NCBI GenBank assembly: GCA_959602365.1
Contig: CAUGSS010000054.1
Location: 1 to 13,729, forward strand
DNA from: an uncultured Eubacteriales bacterium
Lineage (GTDB): Bacteria > Bacillota > Clostridia > Oscillospirales > Oscillospiraceae
DNA: 13,729 nt
Direction of reading: 5' to 3'
Shown: positions 1-6,186 of the stretch, in pieces
How the letters are laid out: each line of letters starts with the position of its first letter
Numbering within the stretch: the stretch's first letter is position 1
Notes under the pieces: generated by a model
The model's database searches: none
Seen by the model: the letters and a program-made list of their open reading frames with translations, nothing else
What the model was told of the DNA's origin: nothing
Position numbers and translations under genes: made by a program

Positions 1-1
1 C

Positions 2-325
2 CACAATCATCAACATCATCACCATCATCACCATCATCACGGCCATGACGCCGACGAGGTGTTCGTAAGCTGGGGCGTGGAGACCCCCAGGAAGTTTACC
101 GAGGCGGAGATCCGCAAGGCGCTGGAAGCGCTGGACACCGGGGAATACGGCGCAGTGCTCCGGGCCAAGGGCATCGTCCCCACCGCTGAGGGGGGCTGGC
201 TCCACTTCGACATGGTGCCCGGCGAGTTCGACGTGCGCAGCGGCGCCGCCGACTACACCGGCCGGCTGTGTGTCATCGGCTCCGAGCTGAAAGAGGACGC
301 GCTGCCCGGCGTGTTCGGCCTCTAA
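2..325 (+). CDS. CobW/G3E-family GTPase, C-terminal part (5' end outside window)
   Basis: The reading frame is open to the window's left edge, so only the last 107 residues are visible and the P-loop domain is missing. The visible part starts with a histidine-rich linker (nine consecutive His, flanked by His/Asn/Gln/Gly/Asp) and continues into a compact domain starting VFVSWGVETPRKF and ending VFGL. This fits the CobW C-terminal domain (CobW_C). Family knowledge: such proteins are GTP-driven metallochaperones, and histidine-rich linkers commonly bind zinc, cobalt or nickel. A GTG at 59 is an internal valine, since the frame and the His tract continue upstream of it. The stop lies 23 bases before the next gene, so the two are probably cotranscribed. 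The metal is not readable from this fragment; zinc is my guess. Confidence 0.85.
   Translation, partial: HNHQHHHHHHHHHGHDADEVFVSWGVETPRKFTEAEIRKALEALDTGEYGAVLRAKGIVPTAEGGWLHFDMVPGEFDVRSGAADYTGRLCVIGSELKEDALPGVFGL
14..40 (+). repeat. Three perfect tandem copies of CATCATCAC
   Basis: A 9-base unit is repeated three times without mismatch (14-22, 23-31, 32-40), in frame with the CobW-like gene. Each unit encodes three histidines, giving nine in a row. Gain or loss of a unit by slippage would change the tract by three residues without breaking the frame. Confidence 0.95.
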
Positions 326-348
326 TATCGGGAAAGGACGTGCCGCCA

Positions 349-1293
349 ATGGCAAAACAGCAAATTCCCGTCTATATGATCTGCGGTTTTTTGGAGTCAG
401 GCAAGACCAACTTCATCTCTCCCATGCTCACCGGCCCGGACTTTACCGCGGATGAACGCACCCTGCTGCTGGTGACAGAAGAGGGGGAAGAGGAGTACAG
501 CGAGCAGGCCCTGATGCACTATGATGTGCGCATGGCGGTCTTTGAGGGCAAAGACGATTTCACCCGGGAGGCCTGCCGCCGGCTGGATGACAAATACCAC
601 CCCACCCAGGTGGTGATTGAATACAACGGCATGTGGAATCTGCCGGACATCCAGGAGGTGCTGCCCGAGCACTGGGTGCTCTATCAGATCGTCACCACCG
701 TGGATGCCACCACCTTTGACATGTACTCCAAAAACATGGCCTCTCTGATGATGCAGCACATCGGCAACGCGGATATGGTGGTCTTTAACCGCTGCACCGA
801 CGAACTGGCGGACATGCTCCGGGGCCGCAACCTGAAGATGCTGAACCGCAGGGCGGAGATGTATCTGGAGTATGAAGGGGAGCGGATGGAGGAGTACGAC
901 GACGGCACCTCGCCCTTTGACCTGAGCCAGCCAGTGCTCAACCTCAGCGATGAGGATTACGGCGTCTGGTATGTGGACGTGATGGACAACCCGGAGCGTT
1001 ACAAAGGCAAGGTGGTCTCCTTCCTGGGCCAGGTGGCCCAGTCCGACAAATTCCCCCGGGGCACCTGTGCCTGCGGCCGCTTCGCCATGGTGTGCTGCGC
1101 GGAGGACACCACCTTCCTGGGAGTGCTGCTGAAGGGCCCCGAAATCAAAGACCTTCACACCCGGGACTGGGTCCGGGTCACAGGCCGGGTTCATCTGGAA
1201 CACGTCAAGCTCTATCAGGGCGAGGGGCCTGTGCTCCATATCCTGGATATCGCCAAGGCCCAGCCTCCCGAAGAGGAACTGGTCTACTTTTGA
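349..1293 (+). CDS. CobW-like P-loop NTPase fused to a YcgQ/DUF1980-like C-terminal domain
   Basis: A 314-residue protein in two parts. Residues 6-150 resemble the G3E (CobW/UreG/HypB) GTPase core: P-loop GFLESGKT at 13-20, a hydrophobic strand VVIEYNG at 88-94, and NRCTDE at 147-152 where G3E proteins have NKxD. The usual GCxCC metal motif between P-loop and strand is absent. Residues 205-302 resemble the C-terminal domain of the YcgQ/TIGR03943 permease-partner family (DUF1980): a GKVVSFLGQV strand, cysteines C240, C242 and C249-C250 around RFAMVCC, and a WVRVTGRV strand. I chose ATG 349 over ATG 268, which lies inside the previous gene, because GGGAAAGGA at 330-338 is well spaced for it. 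Context suggests a role in metal supply together with the preceding CobW protein. NTPase activity is uncertain given the altered G4 motif. Confidence 0.75.
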   Translation: MAKQQIPVYMICGFLESGKTNFISPMLTGPDFTADERTLLLVTEEGEEEYSEQALMHYDVRMAVFEGKDDFTREACRRLDDKYHPTQVVIEYNGMWNLPDIQEVLPEHWVLYQIVTTVDATTFDMYSKNMASLMMQHIGNADMVVFNRCTDELADMLRGRNLKMLNRRAEMYLEYEGERMEEYDDGTSPFDLSQPVLNLSDEDYGVWYVDVMDNPERYKGKVVSFLGQVAQSDKFPRGTCACGRFAMVCCAEDTTFLGVLLKGPEIKDLHTRDWVRVTGRVHLEHVKLYQGEGPVLHILDIAKAQPPEEELVYF

Positions 1294-1304
1294 CATGAAT
1301 CTCC

Positions 1305-1336
1305 AAAAAATTGCCGCACTCCTGCGGCAATTTTTT
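1305..1336 (+). terminator. Rho-independent terminator after the CobW-like pair
   Basis: A perfect 14-base inverted repeat (arms 1305-1318 and 1323-1336) around a CTCC loop, with GC-rich TTGCCGCA inside and A6/T6 outside. It starts 11 bases after the stop codon. Its symmetry means it could also work on the other strand. Confidence 0.93.
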
Positions 1337-1407
1337 GTGCTATTGTGCACAGTTTCCCGGAAAGTTTCACTTTCGTTCTGCCATATTGTCACAAAGTTCA
1401 AATAATA

Positions 1408-1426
1408 TTGTTAAAACATTTGACAA
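1408..1426. promoter_or_regulatory. Candidate Rex operator overlapping the rex -35 box
   Basis: TTGTTA and TGACAA form an imperfect inverted repeat separated by 7 bases, resembling the clostridial Rex site (TTGTTAA-N4-TTAACAA). The spacing is one base longer than the usual 18-bp site and one position is mismatched. It covers the -35 hexamer, so bound Rex would block RNA polymerase. Autoregulation is an inference. Confidence 0.45.
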
Positions 1427-1448
1427 TTTGAAAATATAACACTACAAT
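1420..1448 (+). promoter_or_regulatory. Sigma-A promoter of rex
   Basis: TTGACA at 1420-1425, a 17-base spacer, then TACAAT at 1443-1448. The -35 is perfect and the -10 has one mismatch. The surrounding 1380-1450 is strikingly AT-rich compared with the rest of the window. The rex start codon is about 64 bases further on. Confidence 0.8.
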
Positions 1449-1511
1449 GAAGAGCACTAACACCTTCCCGCCCCATTGCAGCGGCGAGACGTCAGGAAAG
1501 GCAGGACTTGC

Positions 1512-2162
1512 ATGAAAAAGGGAAAAGTATCCAATGCGGTTATCCGCCGTCTGCCCCGTTATTACGGCCAGCTGGACTCCCTGTATCAGGTGGGCGTAGT
1601 GCGCATCTCCTCTTCCGCCCTGGGCAAGGCCATGAACCTCACCGCCAGCCAGATCCGCCAGGACCTGAGCTGCTTTGGCGAGTTCGGCCAGCAGGGCTAT
1701 GGCTATAATGTGGAGAGCCTGCGCAATGAGATTGCCGAGATCCTGGGCATGAATCTGGGGCACACCGCCATCATTCTGGGGGCGGGCAATCTGGGGCGCG
1801 CGCTGATCCACAACTTCCAGTTCTCTCAGAACGGCTTCCGACTCACCGCCGCCTTTGACACCGTGCCCTCCATTGTGGGCCGCAGCATCGCCGGAGTCCC
1901 CGTCTACTCCATCGACATGCTGGACCAGTATCTCGCCGAACACCCCACCAGCGTGGGCGTGCTCACCGTGCCCCAGAGCGTGGCCCTGTCCACCGCCCAA
2001 CGGCTGATTGCCGGCGGAGTCAAGGGGCTTTGGAATTTTACCAACATCGAGTTGGGCATCCGGGACCCCGGCGTGGTGGTGGAAAACGTCCACTTCGCCG
2101 ACTCTCTGCTGGCGCTGAGCTACCTCATCTCCCCCCGGGGCACAGAACAGGACAACGCCTGA
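1512..2162 (+). CDS. rex: Redox-sensing transcriptional repressor Rex
   Basis: A 216-residue protein of the usual Rex length. Family knowledge: Rex dimers bind operator DNA when NADH is low and release it when NADH rises, derepressing fermentation and NADH-reoxidation genes. Visible support: an N-terminal winged-helix domain (about 1-80) with the signature ASQIRQDLS at 45-53 followed by FGEFGQQGYGY at 55-65, then a Rossmann domain with the NAD(H)-binding glycines of ILGAGNLG at 88-95, and WNFTNIEL near 174-181. ATG 1512 is preferred over ATG 1476 because CAGGA at 1502-1506 and AGGAAAGG at 1494-1501 lie just upstream and the product then begins like other Rex proteins. It has its own promoter with a Rex-like palindrome. 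No strong terminator follows, so read-through into the small gene at 2286 is possible. Confidence 0.95.
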   Translation: MKKGKVSNAVIRRLPRYYGQLDSLYQVGVVRISSSALGKAMNLTASQIRQDLSCFGEFGQQGYGYNVESLRNEIAEILGMNLGHTAIILGAGNLGRALIHNFQFSQNGFRLTAAFDTVPSIVGRSIAGVPVYSIDMLDQYLAEHPTSVGVLTVPQSVALSTAQRLIAGGVKGLWNFTNIELGIRDPGVVVENVHFADSLLALSYLISPRGTEQDNA

Positions 2163-2285
2163 TCACACCGCAGCTCATTTTTCCCACACTCCGGCTCCGG
2201 GCCGCACCCTTTTCCGCCCGGCGCATAATATGGGATTGAGGTCGGACAATACGGCGCTCAATCTTCATATAGGAGGTATCTCTTT

Positions 2286-2402
2286 ATGGGATGCGGTAAC
2301 AATTGCTTTGGCGGGAACAGCTGCATGTGGATCATCATCCTCATCGTCCTCTTCTGCTGCTGCGGCTGCGGCAGCAGCAACAGCAACGGCTGCGGCTGCT
2401 GA
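2286..2402 (+). CDS. Small cysteine/glycine-rich single-span membrane peptide (38 aa)
   Basis: ATG 2286 is preceded by a perfect AGGAGG at 2271-2276 with a 9-base gap, the best ribosome binding site in the window, and the gene is followed by its own terminator. The 38 residues have three parts: a Gly/Asn/Cys-rich head (1-13, starting MGCGNNCFGG), a hydrophobic segment WIIILIVLF (15-23), and a tail of CCCGCG followed by Ser/Asn and GCGC. Nine of 38 residues are cysteine. I do not recognise a named family. The layout, Gly-rich head plus one short membrane helix, recalls tiny sporulation peptides of the YjcZ kind, but the cysteines do not. Metal binding, disulfide-linked assembly or lipidation are all possible; none is shown. 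It could be expressed from rex read-through or from a promoter in 2163-2270 that I could not identify. Confidence 0.7.
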   Translation: MGCGNNCFGGNSCMWIIILIVLFCCCGCGSSNSNGCGC

Positions 2403-2446
2403 GTGACCCCTCCGCCACCGGGCGGCGAGGCATTCCCTCTACAGAG

Positions 2447-2480
2447 AGAGCCGGGGATTTGCTCCCCGGCTCTTTGCTTT
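2447..2480 (+). terminator. Terminator after the small Cys-rich gene
   Basis: An 11-base perfect stem (AGAGCCGGGGA at 2447-2457 with its complement at 2463-2473), a 5-base loop, then a short T-rich tail TTGCTTT. It closes the + strand group. Confidence 0.8.
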
Positions 2481-2504
2481 GAAAACACCTTTCCCATAGA
2501 AAAA

Positions 2505-2536
2505 CACCGCCCCGCCGGCACTGCCGGCGGGGCGGT
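2505..2536 (-). terminator. Terminator of the uvrC-rsmD-coaD-coiled-coil group
   Basis: An inverted repeat, 2506-2520 against 2522-2536, almost entirely G/C. Read on the - strand it is followed by GTTTTTC. It sits 22 bases after the stop of the coiled-coil gene and faces the + strand terminator at 2447-2480. Confidence 0.88.
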
Positions 2537-2558
2537 CCTATTCTGATTCAGAACCAGC

Positions 2559-3146
2559 TCACTCGTCCTTTTCCGCGTCATAGGCGGCAGGACGGCGGCC
2601 GGAGACACCGGAGGAGCTGACCAGGGCGCGGAAGTGGTCATGGGACTCCTTGATCTCACTGTAGGCCTCGGCCACCGCATCCTCAGTGCGGCGCAGGGCG
2701 TCGGCACAGTACTCATTGGCGGCCCGCTTCAATCCGGCAGCCCGCTCCTCGGCCTGCTCCGTGACGTCCCGGGCATCGTCATTGGCCTTGGCCAGGATCT
2801 CGGCAGCCCGGGCCTTCGCGGTGCGGATGGCCTCCTCCGCGGCGGCGCGGGCCTTGCGCACCACTTCATTCTCATCCACCATGCGCTGGGCCTGGGCCTG
2901 GGCCTGCTCCAGGATGCGGCTGGCCTCCTTCTGGGCGTCCGCCACATACTGATCCCGATTCTGTACAATTTTAATCGCCTCGCCCAGCTCCACCGGGAAG
3001 CGGTTGCGGATGCTGTCCAGCAGATCCAGCGCCCCGTCCCGATCCAGCCGGCAGTCATTGCTGAAGGGGATCGCCTTTGCGTCGTCGATCATCTCATAGA
3101 GCATATCCAGCATCTCGTCCACGCCGTTGGTGCTTGCCTTTGCCAT
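2559..3146 (-). CDS. Conserved clostridial coiled-coil protein encoded next to coaD
   Basis: 195 residues, almost all helical. A short N-terminal segment with the motif KAIPFS (24-29) and a DRDGALDLLDSIR helix leads into about 120 residues of Ala/Glu/Arg/Gln-rich coiled coil (for example EASRILEQAQAQAQRM), ending in a polar tail. There is no signal peptide or membrane helix. I recognise the IPFS-plus-coiled-coil layout from proteins beside coaD in other clostridia, often annotated as ATPase, V-ATPase subunit H-like or cell-division initiation protein; such names probably reflect coiled-coil similarity only, and the true role is unknown. ATG 3146 is preferred to ATG 3155 because GAAAGGA lies 8 bases before it, whereas the earlier ATG overlaps that site. 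It starts 29 bases after coaD and is the last gene of the group. Confidence 0.8.
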   Translation of the reverse strand: MAKASTNGVDEMLDMLYEMIDDAKAIPFSNDCRLDRDGALDLLDSIRNRFPVELGEAIKIVQNRDQYVADAQKEASRILEQAQAQAQRMVDENEVVRKARAAAEEAIRTAKARAAEILAKANDDARDVTEQAEERAAGLKRAANEYCADALRRTEDAVAEAYSEIKESHDHFRALVSSSGVSGRRPAAYDAEKDE

Positions 3147-3175
3147 GTAACTCATCCTTTCTGTCGCCGTCTCAT

Positions 3176-3676
3176 TCAGGACTGGCTTTTCTGTAAAAAT
3201 TCATCCATTTTCGCCTGTACATCCCCGGCAATCTCCTTGGGCACATAGCCGCTGAGGCTGACCCGATAGCGGGCCATCTCCTTGACCACGCTGGAGCTCA
3301 GGTATGTAAAATTCTGCCTGGCCGGCAGAAACATGGTGTCCAGTTTTGGATTCAGCTTTCGGTTGATCAGGGCCATCTGGCACTCCTTCTCATAGTCCGA
3401 AACCGCCCGCAGCCCTTTGACCACGATGGTGGCCCGCTTGCGCTTGGCGTAATCGCTGAGCAGCTCGCTGGACATATCCACCTCCAGATTGGGGATGCCC
3501 GGCGTCACCCGGCGGATCAGTTCCACCCGCTCCTCCGGAGTAAAAAGCCCGTGCTTGTCGGAATTGACCATGACACAGACAATCAATTTGTCAAACTGAC
3601 ACGCGGCCCGCTTGATAATGTCCAAATGGCCCAGGGTCACCGGATCAAAACTGCCCGGATAGATGGCAGTACTCAT
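3176..3676 (-). CDS. coaD: Pantetheine-phosphate adenylyltransferase
   Basis: 166 residues, the normal length for CoaD. It transfers AMP from ATP to 4'-phosphopantetheine to give dephospho-CoA, the penultimate step of coenzyme A synthesis in the cytosol. The nucleotidyltransferase signature is intact: YPGSFDPVTLGH at 6-17, with the TxGH element at 14-17. Also visible are VVKGLRAVSDYEKE at 85-97, and TYLSSSVVKE at 124-133, equivalent to the family's ISSS(R/x)xK motif. The start ATG lies 3 bases after the rsmD stop, with AAGGAAG inside the end of rsmD as ribosome binding site, so the two are coupled. An rsmD-coaD pair is a very common bacterial arrangement. Confidence 0.97.
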   Translation of the reverse strand: MSTAIYPGSFDPVTLGHLDIIKRAACQFDKLIVCVMVNSDKHGLFTPEERVELIRRVTPGIPNLEVDMSSELLSDYAKRKRATIVVKGLRAVSDYEKECQMALINRKLNPKLDTMFLPARQNFTYLSSSVVKEMARYRVSLSGYVPKEIAGDVQAKMDEFLQKSQS

Positions 3677-3679
3677 AGG

Positions 3680-4225
3680 TCAAACTTCCTTTCGGTAGAC
3701 GGTAATCTTAATCTTTCCGTACCGATACTCCCTGCCCTTTCGATAGGGCTGGGGCAGCTCCGGAAGAACCTTGTCCGCCGGACTTTCGCAGATTATTATA
3801 CCATTTTCCATCAGTATGTCAATCTCAGCGATCTTTTTGAGTGCATTTTCCAGCAGCTCTGTCTGATAGGGCGGATCCAAAAATACCAGGTGGTAGCGTT
3901 CCCGGTCCGAGGCGAGGAAACTGAGCGCCTCCCCCTGGACCACCCGGGCCCGGTCGCTCAGCCGGCACAGCTTCAGGTTGGAGCGCACCAGCGCCGCCGC
4001 GTCCCGGCGCTGATCCACAAAAGTGCACCCGGCGGCCCCCCGGCTCAGGGCCTCAATGCCCAGCTGTCCGGTGCCGGCAAACAGGTCCAGCACCCGGCGG
4101 CCCTCAATGTCGAACTGAATGATATTGAAAATGGACTCCTTCACCTGGTCGGTGGTGGGCCGGGTGTCCATTCCCTGGAGCTGGCCCAGCTTTCTGCCCC
4201 GGGCCGTGCCTGTGATCACGCGCAT
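3680..4225 (-). CDS. rsmD: 16S rRNA (guanine(966)-N2)-methyltransferase RsmD
   Basis: 181 residues, typical for RsmD. By family it methylates G966 (E. coli numbering) of 16S rRNA in assembled 30S particles using S-adenosylmethionine. Visible motifs: N-terminal MRVITGTARGRKL, TRPTTDQVKESIFNI at 21-35, the SAM-binding loop LDLFAGTGQLGIEALSRGA at 46-64, and catalytic DPPY at 117-120. The ATG lies 4 bases after the uvrC stop, and its AGGGAGGA ribosome binding site overlaps the end of uvrC. This packing implies cotranscription with uvrC and coaD. Confidence 0.96.
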   Translation of the reverse strand: MRVITGTARGRKLGQLQGMDTRPTTDQVKESIFNIIQFDIEGRRVLDLFAGTGQLGIEALSRGAAGCTFVDQRRDAAALVRSNLKLCRLSDRARVVQGEALSFLASDRERYHLVFLDPPYQTELLENALKKIAEIDILMENGIIICESPADKVLPELPQPYRKGREYRYGKIKITVYRKEV

Positions 4226-4229
4226 GGTG

Positions 4230-6053
4230 TCATTCCTCCCTGTGGAAATACTCGTAGACGTTCCGGCCGGCTGCCGGGCCGATAACCTCCCCCAGCTGCT
4301 CCGCCGTAGCCGTCCGAATGGCTTTCAGACTCTTGAAGTGTTTGAGCAGGGCGGTCTTCCGGGCCGGCCCCACCCCGGGCACCTGATCCAGCGCGGAGCC
4401 CTTGGCGCTCTTCTGGTGCTGCTTGTGGTGGAATTCGATGGCCGAGCGGTGGGTCTCCTCCTGCATCCGGCCAATCAGCGCGAACAGGGCCGGGCTGGAC
4501 TGAATGCCGATCTCCCGCCCATCCGGGGCCACCAGGGCCCGGGTGCGGTGCCGGTCGTCCTTCACCATGCCGAACACCGGCACATGCAGCCCAAAGTCCT
4601 CCAGCACCTGCACCGCCACCTTCACCTGGCCCAGGCCGCCGTCCATCAAAATCACGTCGGGCAGGACGGCGAACTTCTCATCTCCGTCCTTCCAGCGCTG
4701 GAAGCGGCGGCGGAGCACCTGGTCCATGGAGGCGTAGTCGTCCGGTGTATCCATATCCCGAAGCTTGTAATAGCGGTAATCCCGCTTCAGGGGCTTGCCA
4801 TCCAGAAATACCGTCTGGGCCGCCACGATATCAGAGGCGCCGGTGTTGGAGATGTCGTAGGACTCGGTGCGGTGGGGGGTCTCCTTCAGCCCCAGCAGAT
4901 TGCCCAGCAGCACCATCAGCCTGTTCTGGCGCTCCTCCCGGGTGGTGGCCCGCTCCGCCTCGTCGGCGGCGTTCTGGCCGGCCATGCGCACCAGCTCCGC
5001 CTTCTTTCCCCGCTGGGGCACCAGCACCTCCACCTTGCGGCCTGCCGCCTCGGTGAACATGCGCCCCAGCTCTTCCCGGTCCTCCACCTCCCAGGGCAGC
5101 AGGATGCCCCGGGGCAGGTTGCCCCGGCCCCCGTAATACTGCTTGAGCAGGGCAGAGAGCACCTCGCCCCGGTCCTCCTCCATGGGGGTGGGGAAAATCT
5201 CCGTGTCCCGGCCCGCCAGGTCTCCGGCCAAAAAGTGGAGCACGGTAAAGCAGCTTTTGGCGTCCCCCAGAAAGAGGCCGCACACGTCCACATCGGCGCG
5301 CAGGGAGGCCACCACCTTCTGCCGCTGTCCCAGCAGCTGGAGGGCGCGTATGCGGTCCCGGTACTCCGCCGCGGCCTCAAAATGCAGCCCCTCGGCGGCC
5401 TGCTCCATCTGGCGGGTGAGCTCCTGTTCCACAAAGGAGAAGTCTCCCTCCAGCAGATGGACCGCCTGGCCGATCCGCTCCCGGTAGGCCTCCTCACTCA
5501 TCTCCGGGCGGCACCAGCCGTCGCAGTTGCCCAGGTGGTGGTTCAGACAGGGCCGCTCCCTGCCGATGTCCCGGGGGAACTTGTGCTTGCAGGTGGGCAG
5601 CCGCAGGGCCAGAGCGATGGCGTCCAAAATCTCGTTGGTGTTTCCCCGGGTGCCGTAGGGGCCGAAGTATTTCGCGCCGTCCTCCGCCGTCCGATTGACC
5701 AGGGAGAAACGGGGGTAGCGGGCATCCAGGTTGAGGCGCACATAGGGATAGCCTTTGTCATCCTTCAGCAAAATATTATACTTGGGCTTGTGCCGCTTGA
5801 TCAGGGAGCACTCCAGCACCAGGGCCTCAAACTCGCTGTCGGCGAGAATGACGTCAAAGTGGTCGATCTGGCTGACCATAGCCCGGGTCTTCTCCGTATG
5901 GCTGGCCAGATCCAGGAAATACTGGCTGACCCGGTTGCGCAGGGCTTTGGCCTTGCCCACATAGATCACCGTATTGCTGGCGTCCATCATGATGTAGACC
6001 CCGGGGTGCAGCGGCAGGGAGTGGGCCTTCTCCTTCAATTCTTCCTTTGTCAT
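4230..6053 (-). CDS. uvrC: Excinuclease ABC subunit C
   Basis: 607 residues. UvrC makes both incisions flanking a DNA lesion in nucleotide excision repair, after UvrA and UvrB. Domains in order: GIY-YIG nuclease (about 14-95; GVY at 18-20, YVG at 31-33); a cysteine-rich stretch with C155, C169, C177 and C181, matching the cysteines reported to hold a [4Fe-4S] cluster in UvrC; UVR motif for UvrB contact (about 205-240); RNase H-like endonuclease domain with candidate metal-binding D400 (SYDISN), D471 (MDGG) and D500 (KDDRH); and a helix-hairpin-helix tail, LDQVPGVGPARKTALLKHF at 555-573. The frame is open upstream to 6245, but ATG 6053 has GGAGG 5 bases before it and gives the normal UvrC N-terminus; a longer start would cross the upstream terminator. 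No clear promoter is visible in 6054-6134. Confidence 0.97.
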   Translation of the reverse strand: MTKEELKEKAHSLPLHPGVYIMMDASNTVIYVGKAKALRNRVSQYFLDLASHTEKTRAMVSQIDHFDVILADSEFEALVLECSLIKRHKPKYNILLKDDKGYPYVRLNLDARYPRFSLVNRTAEDGAKYFGPYGTRGNTNEILDAIALALRLPTCKHKFPRDIGRERPCLNHHLGNCDGWCRPEMSEEAYRERIGQAVHLLEGDFSFVEQELTRQMEQAAEGLHFEAAAEYRDRIRALQLLGQRQKVVASLRADVDVCGLFLGDAKSCFTVLHFLAGDLAGRDTEIFPTPMEEDRGEVLSALLKQYYGGRGNLPRGILLPWEVEDREELGRMFTEAAGRKVEVLVPQRGKKAELVRMAGQNAADEAERATTREERQNRLMVLLGNLLGLKETPHRTESYDISNTGASDIVAAQTVFLDGKPLKRDYRYYKLRDMDTPDDYASMDQVLRRRFQRWKDGDEKFAVLPDVILMDGGLGQVKVAVQVLEDFGLHVPVFGMVKDDRHRTRALVAPDGREIGIQSSPALFALIGRMQEETHRSAIEFHHKQHQKSAKGSALDQVPGVGPARKTALLKHFKSLKAIRTATAEQLGEVIGPAAGRNVYEYFHREE

Positions 6054-6087
6054 GGCATCCTCCAGCACAGCCGCGGCGCACCGATCC

Positions 6088-6106
6088 CCGGCGGGCCGCC
6101 CGCCGG
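6088..6106 (-). other. GC-only hairpin in the uvrC leader
   Basis: A perfect 8-base inverted repeat (CCGGCGGG at 6088-6095, CCCGCCGG at 6099-6106) with a 3-base loop, 34 bases upstream of the uvrC start codon. There is no T-run, so it is not a classical terminator. It could stabilise the 5' end of the message or act in processing; its function is unknown. Confidence 0.5.
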
Positions 6107-6134
6107 CGGAACACGGCGGATGGCAGTCTAAACG

Positions 6135-6167
6135 AAAAAAGCGCCGCAGCGTGAACTGCGGCGCTTT
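6135..6167 (-). terminator. Terminator of the HPr-like gene
   Basis: A perfect 12-base stem (6138-6149 with 6156-6167) around a 6-base loop. On the - strand the stem ends GCGCTTTTTTCG, giving a six-T tract. It lies 20 bases after the stop of the HPr-like gene and separates it from uvrC. Confidence 0.92.
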
Positions 6168-6186
6168 CGCTCTTCTAACAGGCTGA

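Noticed and set aside
1..45. Short CRISPR-like or microsatellite array
   Set aside because: The repeats are contiguous 9-mers without spacers and are explained as a poly-His coding tract.
268..348. Earlier start of the CobW-like fusion protein at 268
   Set aside because: It lies inside the preceding gene in another frame, gives a basic leader unlike the family, and has no ribosome binding site.
397..1401. 334-codon open frame on the - strand opposite the CobW-like fusion gene
   Set aside because: Its start region crosses the terminator and the AT-rich region before rex, the product has no recognisable motif, and the opposite frame has a P-loop and a ribosome binding site.
1398..2093. 231-codon open frame on the - strand opposite rex
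   Set aside because: Antisense to a clear Rex protein; the product is Gly/His/Ala-rich with no ribosome binding site or known domain.
2186..2222. CCGGGC/GCCCGG inverted repeat after rex as a terminator
   Set aside because: The stem is only 6 bp with a 13-base loop, and no T-run follows.
2221..2231. CATAATA resembling a sporulation-sigma -10 element before the Cys-rich gene
   Set aside because: No matching -35 at the right distance; GCACC at 2204-2208 is a poor fit. Not enough to claim a promoter.
2258..2716. 152-codon frame on the - strand over the Cys-rich gene and both terminators
   Set aside because: It runs through two terminators and another gene, and is rich in Pro/Gln/Leu as expected for an antisense shadow.
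4119..6131. 670-codon open frame on the + strand opposite uvrC
   Set aside because: It is antisense to a full-length, motif-complete UvrC. Its Leu/Gly/His/Gln-rich product is typical of the complementary frame of GC-rich genes.
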